Shown: one piece after another, positions 45,567 to 54,929 of the stretch
Layout: each line of letters begins with the position of its first letter
Numbering within the stretch: position 1 is the first letter of the stretch
Assembly: GCF_946184425.1 (NCBI RefSeq)
Contig: NZ_CAMHFP010000005.1
Coordinates: 1-64,000 of the forward strand
Length of the DNA: 64,000 bases
Source: an uncultured Methanobrevibacter sp.
GTDB taxonomy: Archaea; Methanobacteriota; Methanobacteria; Methanobacteriales; Methanobacteriaceae
Direction: 5' to 3'
Position numbers and translations under genes: made by a program
The notes under the pieces: model-generated
Database searches by the model: none
The model's input: only the letters and a program-made list of their open reading frames with translations
Told to the model about the DNA's origin: nothing

Positions 45567-47309
45567 TTAAGCCTCACTGCATTGTTTAGTAATTGCGGAT
45601 TGAATTTCTTCAATTTTTGCATCAAATTCGTCTTGTGGTATGTATTTCATTTTACCGATTTCTTCTTTAACAGGTAATGCTACAATGTTAGCAATTGGTG
45701 CACCTCTGTTAACAGCTGCAAGAGATTCTTTGTAGAATAATAAAATGGTTTTTAACATTTTGTACTGTTTATCAGGAGCACAGTATGTATCTACTTCATC
45801 AAATGCATTTTGTTGTAAGAAGTCTTCTCTTAACATACGGGTAGTTTCTAAAGTAGCTTGGTCAGTTTCTGGTAATGCATCAGGACCAACTAATTGTACA
45901 ATTTCTTGTAACTCAGATTCTTTTTGTAATAATCCCATAGCTTGGTCACGAGTTGCTCTCCAATCTGCTGCTACATTTTCAGCCCACCATCCTTCAATAC
46001 TGTCCACATATAAGGAATAACTTTGTAACCAGTCAATTGAAGGGAAGTGACGTTTATCCGCAAGGGATGCATCTAATGCCCAGAACACTTTACAGATACG
46101 TAATGTGTTTTGAGTAACAGGTTCTGATAAGTCCCCACCAGGAGGAGATACTGCACCGACTACAGAAATAGATGCAACATTTGGTTCAGTACCAATAGTT
46201 TTTACTCTTCCAGCTCTTTCGTAGAATTGTGCTAATCTGGATGCTAAGTATGCAGGGTAACCTTCTTCCCCAGGCATTTCTTCTAATCTTCCAGAAATCT
46301 CCCTCATAGCTTCAGCCCATCTTGAAGTTGAGTCTGCCATGAGCGCTACATCGTAACCTTGGTCACGGTAATATTCAGCAATAGTAATACCTGTGTATAC
46401 ACATGCTTCACGAGCTGCTACCGGCATGTTTGAAGTGTTAGCAATAAGAACAGTTCTGTCCATTAATGGATTACCGGTTTTAGGGTCATCAAGGAATGGG
46501 AATTCAGTAAGTACTTCAGTCATTTCGTTACCACGTTCTCCACATCCAATATATACAACAATATCTGCGTCAGCCCATTTAGCTAATTGTTGTTGTGTAA
46601 CAGTTTTACCGGATCCGAAAGGACCTGGAATAGCTGCTGCTCCTCCTTTAGCTACGGAGAAGAAAGTGTCTTGTGCTCTTTGACCAGTTACTAATGGTAT
46701 ATCTGGATCTAATTTTTCAATGTAAGGACGGCTTCTTTTTACAGGCCATTTTTGGAGCATTTGTATTTTTTCACCGTCAACAGCTGCAATATCTTCTAAT
46801 ACAGTGTATTCTCCTTCAGCTGCAATTTCAGTAACTTCACCTTCCATAGCTGGTGGAACCATAATTTTGTGTAAAACTGCAGTAGTTTCTTGTACTTCTC
46901 CGAGTACATCTCCGCCTTTTACTTTGTCCCCAACTTTAGCTACAGGTTTGAAAGCCCATTTTTTCTCTTTGTTGATGGAATCTACATCAATACCTCTTGC
47001 AATGAAGTCACCAGATTCTTCTCTGATGATTCTTAAAGGTCTTTGAATTCCGTCAAAAATAGAACTCATTACACCAGGACCAAGTTCTACAGACAATGGA
47101 CCACCAGTACATTCTACTACTTCACCCGGTTGAATACCGGCTGTTTCTTCATATACTTGGATAGTTGCGGTGTCACCTTCTAACTCAATGATTTCACCGA
47201 TAAGCTTTTCGTCACCTACCCTAACCATCTCAAGCATCTGAGCCCCTCTCATACCATCTGCAATAATAACAGGCCCAGCAATCTTAATAATATTTCCTTC
47301 AATAATCAT
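45567..47309 (-). CDS. atpA: A1Ao ATP synthase catalytic subunit A
   Basis: Catalytic subunit of 580 residues. The P-loop [17 protein letters not shown] is at about 230, followed by [15 protein letters not shown]. The non-homologous region of about 90 residues typical of A/V-type catalytic subunits lies between about 110 and 200. [24 protein letters not shown] and [15 protein letters not shown] complete the active site. No intein is present. It overlaps the atpF stop by four bases. Confidence 0.98.
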   Translation of the reverse strand: MIIEGNIIKIAGPVIIADGMRGAQMLEMVRVGDEKLIGEIIELEGDTATIQVYEETAGIQPGEVVECTGGPLSVELGPGVMSSIFDGIQRPLRIIREESGDFIARGIDVDSINKEKKWAFKPVAKVGDKVKGGDVLGEVQETTAVLHKIMVPPAMEGEVTEIAAEGEYTVLEDIAAVDGEKIQMLQKWPVKRSRPYIEKLDPDIPLVTGQRAQDTFFSVAKGGAAAIPGPFGSGKTVTQQQLAKWADADIVVYIGCGERGNEMTEVLTEFPFLDDPKTGNPLMDRTVLIANTSNMPVAAREACVYTGITIAEYYRDQGYDVALMADSTSRWAEAMREISGRLEEMPGEEGYPAYLASRLAQFYERAGRVKTIGTEPNVASISVVGAVSPPGGDLSEPVTQNTLRICKVFWALDASLADKRHFPSIDWLQSYSLYVDSIEGWWAENVAADWRATRDQAMGLLQKESELQEIVQLVGPDALPETDQATLETTRMLREDFLQQNAFDEVDTYCAPDKQYKMLKTILLFYKESLAAVNRGAPIANIVALPVKEEIGKMKYIPQDEFDAKIEEIQSAITKQCSEA

Positions 47310-47623
47310 TTAACCATCTCTACCCCAATAACTCTTTTAATAAGGTCATTTATTTGTTCAGATGAACCTTCTGAGGACCCATCTTTATCTGGTATTTCAA
47401 TTATCATTGGTAAAACATTTGAACCAATTTTTCTATCAATGTGATTTCTTATTTCATTAGCCATTAATTGGGTAATGATAATAATTGAAATTTCTTCATC
47501 TAAAAATTTATCAAAAGCTGCGATAGCTTCTTCAGGAGTATTAACTACTTCTGCTTTTTTGACACCACCTAATCTAAATCCGGAAACAGTGTCAATATCA
47601 CCTATAACTGCTACTGAACTCAT
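47306..47623 (-). CDS. atpF: A1Ao ATP synthase subunit F
   Basis: Subunit F is a small (105 residues) CheY-like central-stalk protein. It begins [19 protein letters not shown], the family signature, and ends in a flexible helix. It overlaps atpC upstream and atpA downstream by four bases each, which links translation of these subunits. Confidence 0.94.
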   Translation of the reverse strand: MSSVAVIGDIDTVSGFRLGGVKKAEVVNTPEEAIAAFDKFLDEEISIIIITQLMANEIRNHIDRKIGSNVLPMIIEIPDKDGSSEGSSEQINDLIKRVIGVEMVK

Positions 47624-48774
47624 ATTAACATCTCCATGATTTTAGAATTAGGGAAGTCTGCTTCTCTTTTTGCTCTTGCAATAATTTTTAAATTTTTAAT
47701 TTCATTTTCTTTTTGACTTAAATAACCAATAATTGGACCAATTCCTAGTGGTTTTTTAGAAGCTAAAGATTTTGAATAGTCGGAAGCATATTTATCTAAT
47801 GCTTTTTCAAATAGAGCGACTGAGCCAGTTTCATTATACATTGGCATCACATCAGTCAAAGCTTCAGCATATTTTGTTCCTTCCAGACCAGAAACTACAT
47901 TTGTAACATCTGGAGATTCCATTAAATCTTTAAGTTTCCATTCACGTAATTGGTACCCTTCTTCTAATATATAAGGAGAGATTGCATCATAATCTAGACC
48001 ATCTTCTTTAGCCCTTATAATTAGTTTAAGATTAGCTACATCAACCTGTGTTCCAACATATGAGTATAAAATTTGTTTGTTTTCATCTGAAGGAACATCA
48101 GTAGAACGTAATAATTTGCCTAAATAATATTTGTCTAAAGCTGATTCTAATGGAAGAATCATTTTAGTATCTTCATATTGTGGAAGAGCATCTTCTAATG
48201 CTGTTGAGTATTCAGTACCATCCAAACTTGTTACAATATCAGTTACACTATCTGAGTCAGCTAAAGCATCTAACTCTTCATATAATGATCCACAAGGAAT
48301 TAATAATTCCCTTGTTTCTTCTGGAGTAAGACCAACTTCTTTAGCGGTTAAAAGACTTTTGATGTTGTCCACATCAGTTTTTCTAGACATGACAGCAAAA
48401 GGTTTTTTAATTTCTTTAGGAGCCAATCTTGCAACAAAGTCATAAGTGTTAGCACGTTCAACATCTAATGCTTTATCGAGTGGATATTCATCTAAAACAT
48501 CAGCATAGTCAGGGCTGCCTCTGAGATAATTTTCAACTTCATCAACATTGTTGGTTTCAACAAGTTCAGAAATTTGTTTTTCATCAAAGAGTCTTCCTTT
48601 TCTAGCTCTTACTCTTGAACTTGGGTTAAGATAAGGATAAACGTCCAAAATTGGTCTAGATGTAATGATTACAACTACTGCACCTACAACAAGTATTGCG
48701 ATAACACAAAAGACAAGAAATGTGTCTTGTGTAAGTCCCATTGAACTTATTAAGGTAGCAATTTCATCTGCCAT
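47620..48774 (-). CDS. atpC: A1Ao ATP synthase subunit C (V-type d-like)
   Basis: This 384-residue funnel-shaped protein couples the central stalk to the proteolipid ring. After a hydrophobic segment at residues 16-38 (FLVFCVIAILVVGAVVVIITS), which many family members lack, the three repeated helical units characteristic of subunit C/d follow (DYADVLDEYPLDKALD and similar). GGAGGATAAATT precedes the ATG. The amino-terminal helix, if real, would add a membrane anchor. Confidence 0.93.
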   Translation of the reverse strand: MADEIATLISSMGLTQDTFLVFCVIAILVVGAVVVIITSRPILDVYPYLNPSSRVRARKGRLFDEKQISELVETNNVDEVENYLRGSPDYADVLDEYPLDKALDVERANTYDFVARLAPKEIKKPFAVMSRKTDVDNIKSLLTAKEVGLTPEETRELLIPCGSLYEELDALADSDSVTDIVTSLDGTEYSTALEDALPQYEDTKMILPLESALDKYYLGKLLRSTDVPSDENKQILYSYVGTQVDVANLKLIIRAKEDGLDYDAISPYILEEGYQLREWKLKDLMESPDVTNVVSGLEGTKYAEALTDVMPMYNETGSVALFEKALDKYASDYSKSLASKKPLGIGPIIGYLSQKENEIKNLKIIARAKREADFPNSKIMEMLI

Positions 48775-48789
48775 AATTTATCCTCCTAA

Positions 48790-49407
48790 TTATTTAAATA
48801 ATATTTCAGCAACTTCACTACGTAAGATACTTTTAAATCTATCTAATCTAGCTTCAATTGTATTATTTACTTCAATATCTCCATTAACGGTCTTTAAAAT
48901 AGCTCCACCCATAGCGTCAATAGGTTCACCTAATGTGAACTTGATATCTTCTAATTGGAAAGAGTCTGAACCACTTGCAGATAATTCTTCTTTAATTTTT
49001 TTAGTATCAGCTTCATTTAATTGAATAATTAAATCATTTCCGCCAATTTCATCAGCAGCTTCTTTAATCATTTTACTTAATGAATCTTCATACTCGTCGT
49101 CGCCTGAAGAAGCTTTAGTTTTTAACTGATCGACTGCTTGATTGAAAGCAGCATCAATTACTTCTTCTTTAGCGCCTAATTCTGCTCTACGAGCATTCAT
49201 CTTAGCTTCAGAGATAATTTGCTGATATCTCATATCAGATTGTTTTTTACCGTTATCTAAAATTTTAGTTTTTTCAGCTTCAGCGGTTTTTTCAGCTTGT
49301 GCTTGAATTGCTGAAACTTCAGCATTGGCATCTTGAATGATTACATCAGCTTTCCCTTGGGCTTCAGACATAATGCTTGAAACAATTTTATCTGTGCCTG
49401 AGCTCAT
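48790..49407 (-). CDS. atpE: A1Ao ATP synthase subunit E
   Basis: Subunit E forms the peripheral stalk with H. Residues 1-100 are a long Ala/Glu/Lys-rich coiled coil (SIMSEAQGKADVIIQDANAE), and the carboxyl 100 residues are the globular domain that binds the head (FTLGEPIDAMGGAILKTVNGD). Length (205) and position in the operon are normal. AAGGAGGC precedes the ATG. Confidence 0.94.
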   Translation of the reverse strand: MSSGTDKIVSSIMSEAQGKADVIIQDANAEVSAIQAQAEKTAEAEKTKILDNGKKQSDMRYQQIISEAKMNARRAELGAKEEVIDAAFNQAVDQLKTKASSGDDEYEDSLSKMIKEAADEIGGNDLIIQLNEADTKKIKEELSASGSDSFQLEDIKFTLGEPIDAMGGAILKTVNGDIEVNNTIEARLDRFKSILRSEVAEILFK

Positions 49408-49420
49408 ATAAATTGCCTCC

Positions 49421-49906
49421 TTAACCTAAGATTCCACCGAATACCATAAGTAAAATAGCAATCAAGAAACCGTAAATAGCTTGTGTCTCTGGTAATGCAG
49501 AGAAAATAATACCACGAGCGAACATATCATTATCTTCTACGATTGCACCAACAGATGAGGATGCAGCAATACCTTGTCCCATACCGGAACCTAAACCAGC
49601 GAAACCAATGGATGCACCTACACCAATAGCTACAATACCTGCTTCAGTAGGTAATCCTTGTCCTCCACCTAATAATCCTGAGAATACTAATAATAAGATT
49701 GCAACCAAGAAACCGTAAATAGCCTGAGTTTCTGGTAATGCAGAGAAAATAATACCTCTTGCAAACATGTCATTGTCTTCTGCAACTGCACCTACAGATC
49801 CAGCAGCTGCCATACCTTGCCCTAAACCGGAACCTAATCCAGCAAATCCAATTGCTACTCCAGCACCAATAGCTGCTAAAGCAGTACCTAAAGCAATTTC
49901 TACCAT
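49421..49906 (-). CDS. atpK: A1Ao ATP synthase proteolipid subunit K, duplicated hairpin
   Basis: This is a 16-kDa proteolipid of 161 residues built from two fused, nearly identical two-helix hairpins. Each has GFAGLGSGxGQG in the first helix and ALPETQAIYGFL in the second, so each hairpin keeps its ion-binding glutamate. The Gln in helix one and the ETQ group in helix two form the kind of site known to bind sodium in related rotors. The ATP synthase of Methanobrevibacter ruminantium is reported to be sodium-coupled, so sodium coupling is likely here. The two halves are so alike that an internal DNA direct repeat is visible (about 49421-49650 against 49660-49900). Confidence 0.96.
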   Translation of the reverse strand: MVEIALGTALAAIGAGVAIGFAGLGSGLGQGMAAAGSVGAVAEDNDMFARGIIFSALPETQAIYGFLVAILLLVFSGLLGGGQGLPTEAGIVAIGVGASIGFAGLGSGMGQGIAASSSVGAIVEDNDMFARGIIFSALPETQAIYGFLIAILLMVFGGILG

Positions 49907-49970
49907 ATTTAATTCACCTTTGAAATAATATTGATTTTATAATTTAATTTAAGATATAAATGAAAAATTT

Positions 49971-51998
49971 TTAATTTTTAATTTTAGTAAATGTCCTTTT
50001 TGCTTTAAAAGCATCAAATTTACCTTTACCTTCCATGAAGAATTGAGAGAAGAATTCCACATAGTTAAGACGTAAAGAGTTAATGAATGCACCTAATACT
50101 TGGAAAGCAAAGTTTGCTATGTGTCCACCAATGAATATGATAACTCCTAGAACAATACCAATAACTGGAATCATGTCTCCAACTAAGTTAGTTAAGATGT
50201 TAACAGTCATAGCGATACCACCAGTAGCTAAACATAATGCTAAAAGACGTGCGTAGGATAAAACATCTCCCATGAATCCGAAGATATCCATTACACCATA
50301 TGCACCGTTAGCCCATACTAACATTCCAATAGTTGCAATTATTAAAACCGCACCTATAGCTATACCAACAATACCTAATGAAGGAAGAGCTATTCCCATA
50401 ATAGGACCATTAAGTACACCTAAAGCGAGGAAAATAATACCTGCTTCCAATACAAACCAACAAATTTGAGAACCAATTGCATCTTTCTTATTACCATATC
50501 TTAAATTGTTAATAGCACCAATAAGGAATCCAATATTAGTGTAAATAAGACCAATAGCAATAGCAATTAATAAGATATTTTGAGGATTTTTGAATGATTC
50601 AACAGCAGCAATAACTGTTGGTAATTTGAAACCTAACATTCTTTCTGGGAAATCTCCCAGGAAACCATTAGTAATTAAACCCAGTATAACGGACCACAGT
50701 CCTGACCAGATTAAAATCCAACCAAAGGAATGCATTGACTCTTTGATTTTTCCAAGACCCAGTAATAATACTACACCAATAAGAGAAACAATTAACCCGT
50801 AAACTGCATCGGTTAAACAGAAACCGAAGAAGAGTGGGAATGTAATTGCAACAAAAATTGTTGGATCAATTGCATTGTAACGTACTGGAGAGTACATATC
50901 AACAAGGTATTCGAAAGGTCTAGAATACCATCCATTTTGTTGTAGGATAGGAACATTTTCATCATCTGTACCTTCAACCTCTATTGTTTCAAAGGCACAA
51001 TGTCCATCAGAACTTTTTTCAACCAATTGTTCAACTTTTTCAGTGTCCTTTTCAGGCACCCAACCTTCAAAGACATATGCATCTTTAGTTTGAACAAAAG
51101 ATGAAAGGATTTCGTTCTTATCTTTTTCATTTTCCAATTGTTCTTTGAGAGCTAATATATCATCGTCCCATTGCTCAGCAACTGCTCTTAATTCTGATTT
51201 AACAGCAGCGCGTTCTGATTCAATGGTCAATAATCTTGAATCTGCATTTGAAATAATTTGTTGAGGAGTACCTTCGACATCTCCAATTTCAATTTTCTCA
51301 AAGTCAAATTTACGAAGTGTTGAATAAACTTCGTCACCTAATTCTTTTAATGTTACTACGACGATAATTTCTCCCGCTTTATCATCCATAGGAACAGTAA
51401 ATATATCTAATTCGTCTGTCAATTTACTTAATTCATTTTTGATTTCTGAAGTAGATCCAGCATCAATCCTTCCAACAGTAGTAGAAGTGTACTTTGAATC
51501 CTTTAAAAGAGCTAAATCCATGTCAAAATTAGATAAACGATTAGCCAAACTTTTATTAGACTGTAGTTCACTTGTTTCAGTGTCGAGTGCGGCTAGTTTT
51601 CCTTCAATGACACTAGTTTTGGACTCAACTTGAGCCAATGTATCTTCAGCCTTTTCAATAAAGGCAGGAGTGTCTAATTTCTCCACTTCTTTTTGAACTG
51701 GCATGTCTGGACTAATAAAAGACATTAAAGTGTCTTTTAACCCATGGCCTTCTGATAAAGAATTTCCTAATAGTTCAGATATACCATTTGTTTTCATAAG
51801 AAGAGAAGATAATTTACCAGTGTACGGAGTTGCTTTCGCAGGAGCAACTAATTCCGCCAATTCAGGATCTTGCTGAATGCTTTCAGAAATATCACTGACT
51901 TGTATAAGCCCTGATTCATGGAGAGCATCCACTGTAGGAGCTACATACTTATCAAGTGTAACTATTCTTATTTTACGCATTCTAGCTGTCTTGAACAT
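49971..51998 (-). CDS. atpI: A1Ao ATP synthase subunit I (a-subunit homologue)
   Basis: The 675-residue stator subunit contains the ion half-channels. Residues 1-370 are a cytoplasmic coiled-coil part that contacts the peripheral stalks. From about 375 on there are eight hydrophobic helices, and SLRLNYVEFFSQFF near the end holds the essential arginine. FPLFFGFCLTDAVYGLIVSL marks the first helices. The ATG is eleven bases after the atpH stop. Confidence 0.95.
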   Translation of the reverse strand: MFKTARMRKIRIVTLDKYVAPTVDALHESGLIQVSDISESIQQDPELAELVAPAKATPYTGKLSSLLMKTNGISELLGNSLSEGHGLKDTLMSFISPDMPVQKEVEKLDTPAFIEKAEDTLAQVESKTSVIEGKLAALDTETSELQSNKSLANRLSNFDMDLALLKDSKYTSTTVGRIDAGSTSEIKNELSKLTDELDIFTVPMDDKAGEIIVVVTLKELGDEVYSTLRKFDFEKIEIGDVEGTPQQIISNADSRLLTIESERAAVKSELRAVAEQWDDDILALKEQLENEKDKNEILSSFVQTKDAYVFEGWVPEKDTEKVEQLVEKSSDGHCAFETIEVEGTDDENVPILQQNGWYSRPFEYLVDMYSPVRYNAIDPTIFVAITFPLFFGFCLTDAVYGLIVSLIGVVLLLGLGKIKESMHSFGWILIWSGLWSVILGLITNGFLGDFPERMLGFKLPTVIAAVESFKNPQNILLIAIAIGLIYTNIGFLIGAINNLRYGNKKDAIGSQICWFVLEAGIIFLALGVLNGPIMGIALPSLGIVGIAIGAVLIIATIGMLVWANGAYGVMDIFGFMGDVLSYARLLALCLATGGIAMTVNILTNLVGDMIPVIGIVLGVIIFIGGHIANFAFQVLGAFINSLRLNYVEFFSQFFMEGKGKFDAFKAKRTFTKIKN

Positions 51999-52009
51999 AT
52001 AATCTCACA

Positions 52010-52324
52010 CTACAAAATATTTTTGACAATAACTGAAGCAGCTTCATCTACATTTGCCATTGCAGCATTTTTAATAGATGCAACGTCCTCATCGGACTTT
52101 TTAGCAATAGATTCTGCTTCTACTTTAGCTTTATCTTCTGCATCAAAAACAGTTTTTTTTGCTTCTTCTTCTGCTGCTTGTTTAGCTTGAGAAATAACTT
52201 CTTCAGCTTTTACTTTTGATTCAGCAATTAAGTCTTTAGATTGAGACTCTGAATCAAGAATAAGTTGTTCAGCATCAAATTCAGCTTTTTTTATCATTGC
52301 GATTGCGTCTGATATCTCTGCCAT
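52010..52324 (-). CDS. atpH: A1Ao ATP synthase subunit H
   Basis: This first gene of the operon encodes the 104-residue peripheral-stalk subunit H, almost entirely an Ala/Glu/Lys-rich coiled coil (ISDAIAMIKKAEFDAEQLIL and onward). GGTGATTAATT precedes the ATG. A TATA-like run near 52360-52372 is the likely promoter of the whole nine-gene operon. Confidence 0.92.
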   Translation of the reverse strand: MAEISDAIAMIKKAEFDAEQLILDSESQSKDLIAESKVKAEEVISQAKQAAEEEAKKTVFDAEDKAKVEAESIAKKSDEDVASIKNAAMANVDEAASVIVKNIL

Positions 52325-52354
52325 AATTAATCACCATGGTACACTTATTTTTAT

Positions 52355-52375
52355 TGTGCAATATATATATCTTTT
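52355..52375 (-). promoter_or_regulatory. candidate promoter of the ATP synthase operon
   Basis: An AGATATATATATTG run on the minus strand, about 40 bp upstream of the atpH start codon, is placed as an archaeal TATA box. This is by inspection only. Confidence 0.4.
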
Positions 52376-52489
52376 ACTATTTAATATAAGTAAAAATAGC
52401 TGAAATTTAATTTAAATTAAAAAAATCTATTCAAATGACAAAATTTACATGAAAAAATTTAATAAAAAAAAGAATAAAAGATAAATAAT

Positions 52490-52840
52490 TTATCTATAAA
52501 ACCATTTTAAAATACTAGGCGGTAATTTTTGCAAATAAGCAAGAATAGCAATTATTATAATAATTAAACCTACAACAGCCAATTCAATATTATAAGGATA
52601 ATCCAATAACATATATCCACTTACACCAATTACAATTCCTTCAAAAAAGAAAACTGCTTTTGTCCAGGAAGGATTAAACATTATCACAAAGTATGCAATA
52701 GCAATCAATATTAAAATAATTGCAGTGGCCAAAACATCATTAGTTAATGGTTGATGCCTTAAAATTGGAGCAATACCCCAAACGATTAGCATCACAGCCA
52801 ACATCACACCCAATAATTTAAACATCTTTACATTTGCCAT
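52490..52840 (-). CDS. four-helix membrane protein of unknown function
   Basis: The 116-residue protein is nearly all hydrophobic: four helices separated by short loops (RHQPLTND, NPSWTKAV, YPYNIE) and a basic end (KLPPSILKWFYR). I recognise no family. It is separated by 165 bp from atpH downstream and is divergent from the gene at 52902. Confidence 0.65.
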   Translation of the reverse strand: MANVKMFKLLGVMLAVMLIVWGIAPILRHQPLTNDVLATAIILILIAIAYFVIMFNPSWTKAVFFFEGIVIGVSGYMLLDYPYNIELAVVGLIIIIIAILAYLQKLPPSILKWFYR

Positions 52841-52901
52841 AATAACACAAATTTTAATATCAACTTCATAATATTTATATCATTTTATCTAATGAATATA
52901 T

Positions 52902-53231
52902 ATGGAACGAGCAGTTTGGATTATTTTAAATAAAAACTTTTCAATTACAATGGACAGCGAAATAAAAAACGGCAAAATCACCGATAAAAAATTTTCTCCC
53001 GGAGAAGATATCTGGACAGATGAACTTCCAAGATTAGGTTTCAGCAGCGAAAATATTCAAAAAGATTATGATGAATTCATAATGGACATTATTTCCTTAT
53101 TTAGTGAAGTTGATGCCGATAAAGTATTCATTGATGCAAAACTTGGCGAAGAATCTGAATACGTAAATGCAAAAAGTCCATTATTAATAAGAAAAATAGA
53201 AGAATATAGCGTCGATGAAATTATAGAATAG
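52902..53231 (+). CDS. conserved hypothetical acidic protein
   Basis: The 109-residue soluble protein is acidic, with an amino-terminal beta segment (ERAVWIILNKNFSI), a loop FSPGEDIWTDELPRLGF and a helical carboxyl half. No motif is recognised. Its last eleven bases overlap the convergent gene at 53221. It has no clear ribosome binding site, and a TATA-like run lies upstream near 52868-52880. Confidence 0.6.
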   Translation: MERAVWIILNKNFSITMDSEIKNGKITDKKFSPGEDIWTDELPRLGFSSENIQKDYDEFIMDIISLFSEVDADKVFIDAKLGEESEYVNAKSPLLIRKIEEYSVDEIIE

Positions 53232-53559
53232 CATTTGCCTTATCTAATACCTCATCCATGCTATTAAATTCAAGTTTTTCACCATCTTCCCCTACTTTTT
53301 CTGTTGTAATCAGTACATGAGGGGATGCCCACAAATATGAATATGTGAAATAAATCAGATTAATGGCCAAAAATAATACTGATACGCTTAATGCCAATAA
53401 TAAACAAACAATCTGAATCAGTATATTTCCAAATCTTCTCTTTTTCATTAAGATAAATTTGTCACCATTTTCAACAGTTATAAATTTTTTTTCAGATAAT
53501 TCTTTAGAAATTTCATCCATTTCCTTAGAATTATCCGCACTAAGAATAAAAAGTTTCAT
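53221..53559 (-). CDS. hypothetical membrane protein
   Basis: The 112-residue protein has a soluble start (KLFILSADNSKEMDEISKEL), a basic stretch KKRRFG, then a long hydrophobic region (about 47-75, one or two helices), and an acidic carboxyl tail. I do not recognise a family. The start is one base after the stop of the nitroreductase gene, so it is the last member of the minus-strand cluster. Its end overlaps the convergent gene by eleven bases. Confidence 0.6.
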   Translation of the reverse strand: MKLFILSADNSKEMDEISKELSEKKFITVENGDKFILMKKRRFGNILIQIVCLLLALSVSVLFLAINLIYFTYSYLWASPHVLITTEKVGEDGEKLEFNSMDEVLDKANAIL

Positions 53560-53560
53560 T

Positions 53561-54070
53561 TTAATCTACATACACAACAAATTCATCTAACTCTTTTCTT
53601 GGAGTTTCTCTTGGTTCAGCATTTCCATAGCCTAATGGAGTAAATAATACTGCTTCCTCATTTTCTTCCAAGTTTAAAAATTTATGAGCTTTATTTTTCT
53701 TAAATGCACCAATATAACATGTACCTAATCCCACATCAGTAGCTGCAAGAATAATATGATCCATGACAATAGTTGCATCAATGTCAGCGATGTTTTTACT
53801 ATCCCATGGCCTGGTCCATGCTTTATCCCTTAAAGCGACAACACATAATACATAAGGAGCTTCAACAAACCATTTTGCACCATAAATTTCAGACAATTCC
53901 TGCTTATATTTTTTTGCATCTATTACAAATACCTTGAATGGCTGAGCATTGACCCCTGTTGGAGCTATTGTGGCTGCTTTTAAAACATATTCCAGTTTCT
54001 CTTTTTCAACTTCCTTATCCAAGTATCCTCTGACACTATATCTTTCATTTATTACATCAATAAATTCCAT
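53561..54070 (-). CDS. nitroreductase family protein
   Basis: This is an FMN-dependent nitroreductase-fold oxidoreductase of 169 residues. INERYSVRGYLDKEVEKEKL at the start is the classic FMN-binding block, followed by ATIAPTGVNAQPFKVFVI, DIDATIVMDHIILAATDVGLGTCYIGAF and TPLGYGNAEPRETPRKEL. The substrate is unknown. It starts five bases after the citryl-CoA-lyase-like gene, so it belongs to that transcription unit. Confidence 0.9.
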   Translation of the reverse strand: MEFIDVINERYSVRGYLDKEVEKEKLEYVLKAATIAPTGVNAQPFKVFVIDAKKYKQELSEIYGAKWFVEAPYVLCVVALRDKAWTRPWDSKNIADIDATIVMDHIILAATDVGLGTCYIGAFKKNKAHKFLNLEENEEAVLFTPLGYGNAEPRETPRKELDEFVVYVD

Positions 54071-54075
54071 CTAAA

Positions 54076-54873
54076 TCACCTTCCGTGATATTCAATATCA
54101 TCTAAATCACAAAATCGTCTAAATTCATCCTCTTCCATTCTTTCTTCATTAATATGGGCCACAATACCAGGAACCCTGCCTATGATAAATACTCCTAAGC
54201 CGGACTCGGGATCAAAACCCAAATCAGATAAGATAGCTGCATTTGCACCATCAACATTCAGCCGGATTCCTTTCTTTTGATATGCCAAATCTTCAACTGC
54301 CAGTGCAAGCTTAACATGAGGGCCAACAAAACCTTCCTTAATGACTATGTCCATAAGTTTATCAGCCCTTGGATCAACATCATGATACCTATGGCCAAAA
54401 CCAGGTATTTTTTTATCACCCAATATATACTCAGTGTAAATATCAATGGCAAGACTTGCAATTTGTTTATTGTCAAGATGTGAATCTTCAGTTAAATAAA
54501 GGGAATCAATTTTGGACTGATATAATTCCATAGCCTGTTGAATTGCACCTGCATGCTTATGCCCAAAGGACAATAAAGCACCTGCAACAGCGGCATTAAT
54601 TGGAGATCCTGAAGAAGCAATCAAACGAGCAGTCTGAGTGCTTGGCGGAGTAACACCATGATCACAAAAGGAAACCAATACATGATTAAAGATTTTTCCT
54701 TCTTTTATTGAGGGCAATCTTCCTTTTAAAAGCAGATAAACCATATCACTGTATCTTATTTTTTCTATCAAATCTCTCTGATTATATCCTCTAGTTATAA
54801 TCTTATCGGTTTCGACTTTAGAAATAGCAGTTTTCAATGAACGAGGATTGACCCTAAAATTATTTTCTCGCAT
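54076..54873 (-). CDS. citryl-CoA lyase/citrate synthase-fold protein
   Basis: This 265-residue protein is a short member of the citrate synthase superfamily, the size of citryl-CoA lyases rather than full citrate synthases (about 370-430). The catalytic residues are present: histidine in SFGHKHAGA, histidine in IPGFGHRYHDVDPRADKL and aspartate in LNVDGANAAILSDLG. It could cleave a citryl-CoA-like thioester, or condense an acyl-CoA with a 2-oxo acid. The association with PrpD-, fumarase- and permease-type genes upstream suggests a tricarboxylate pathway. No separate CoA ligase is in the window, which leaves the thioester step open. It is 56 bp from the fumarase-like gene and five from the nitroreductase. 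Confidence 0.82.
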   Translation of the reverse strand: MRENNFRVNPRSLKTAISKVETDKIITRGYNQRDLIEKIRYSDMVYLLLKGRLPSIKEGKIFNHVLVSFCDHGVTPPSTQTARLIASSGSPINAAVAGALLSFGHKHAGAIQQAMELYQSKIDSLYLTEDSHLDNKQIASLAIDIYTEYILGDKKIPGFGHRYHDVDPRADKLMDIVIKEGFVGPHVKLALAVEDLAYQKKGIRLNVDGANAAILSDLGFDPESGLGVFIIGRVPGIVAHINEERMEEDEFRRFCDLDDIEYHGR

Positions 54874-54929
54874 GATTTTCTTTTCCTTTTTTAATTAATT
54901 AAAAATAATATCGATAAAGTATATAAATT

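Noticed and set aside
45745-47046. Plus-strand open frames opposite atpA
   Set aside because: They mirror the codon bias of the conserved minus-strand subunit and show no family features.
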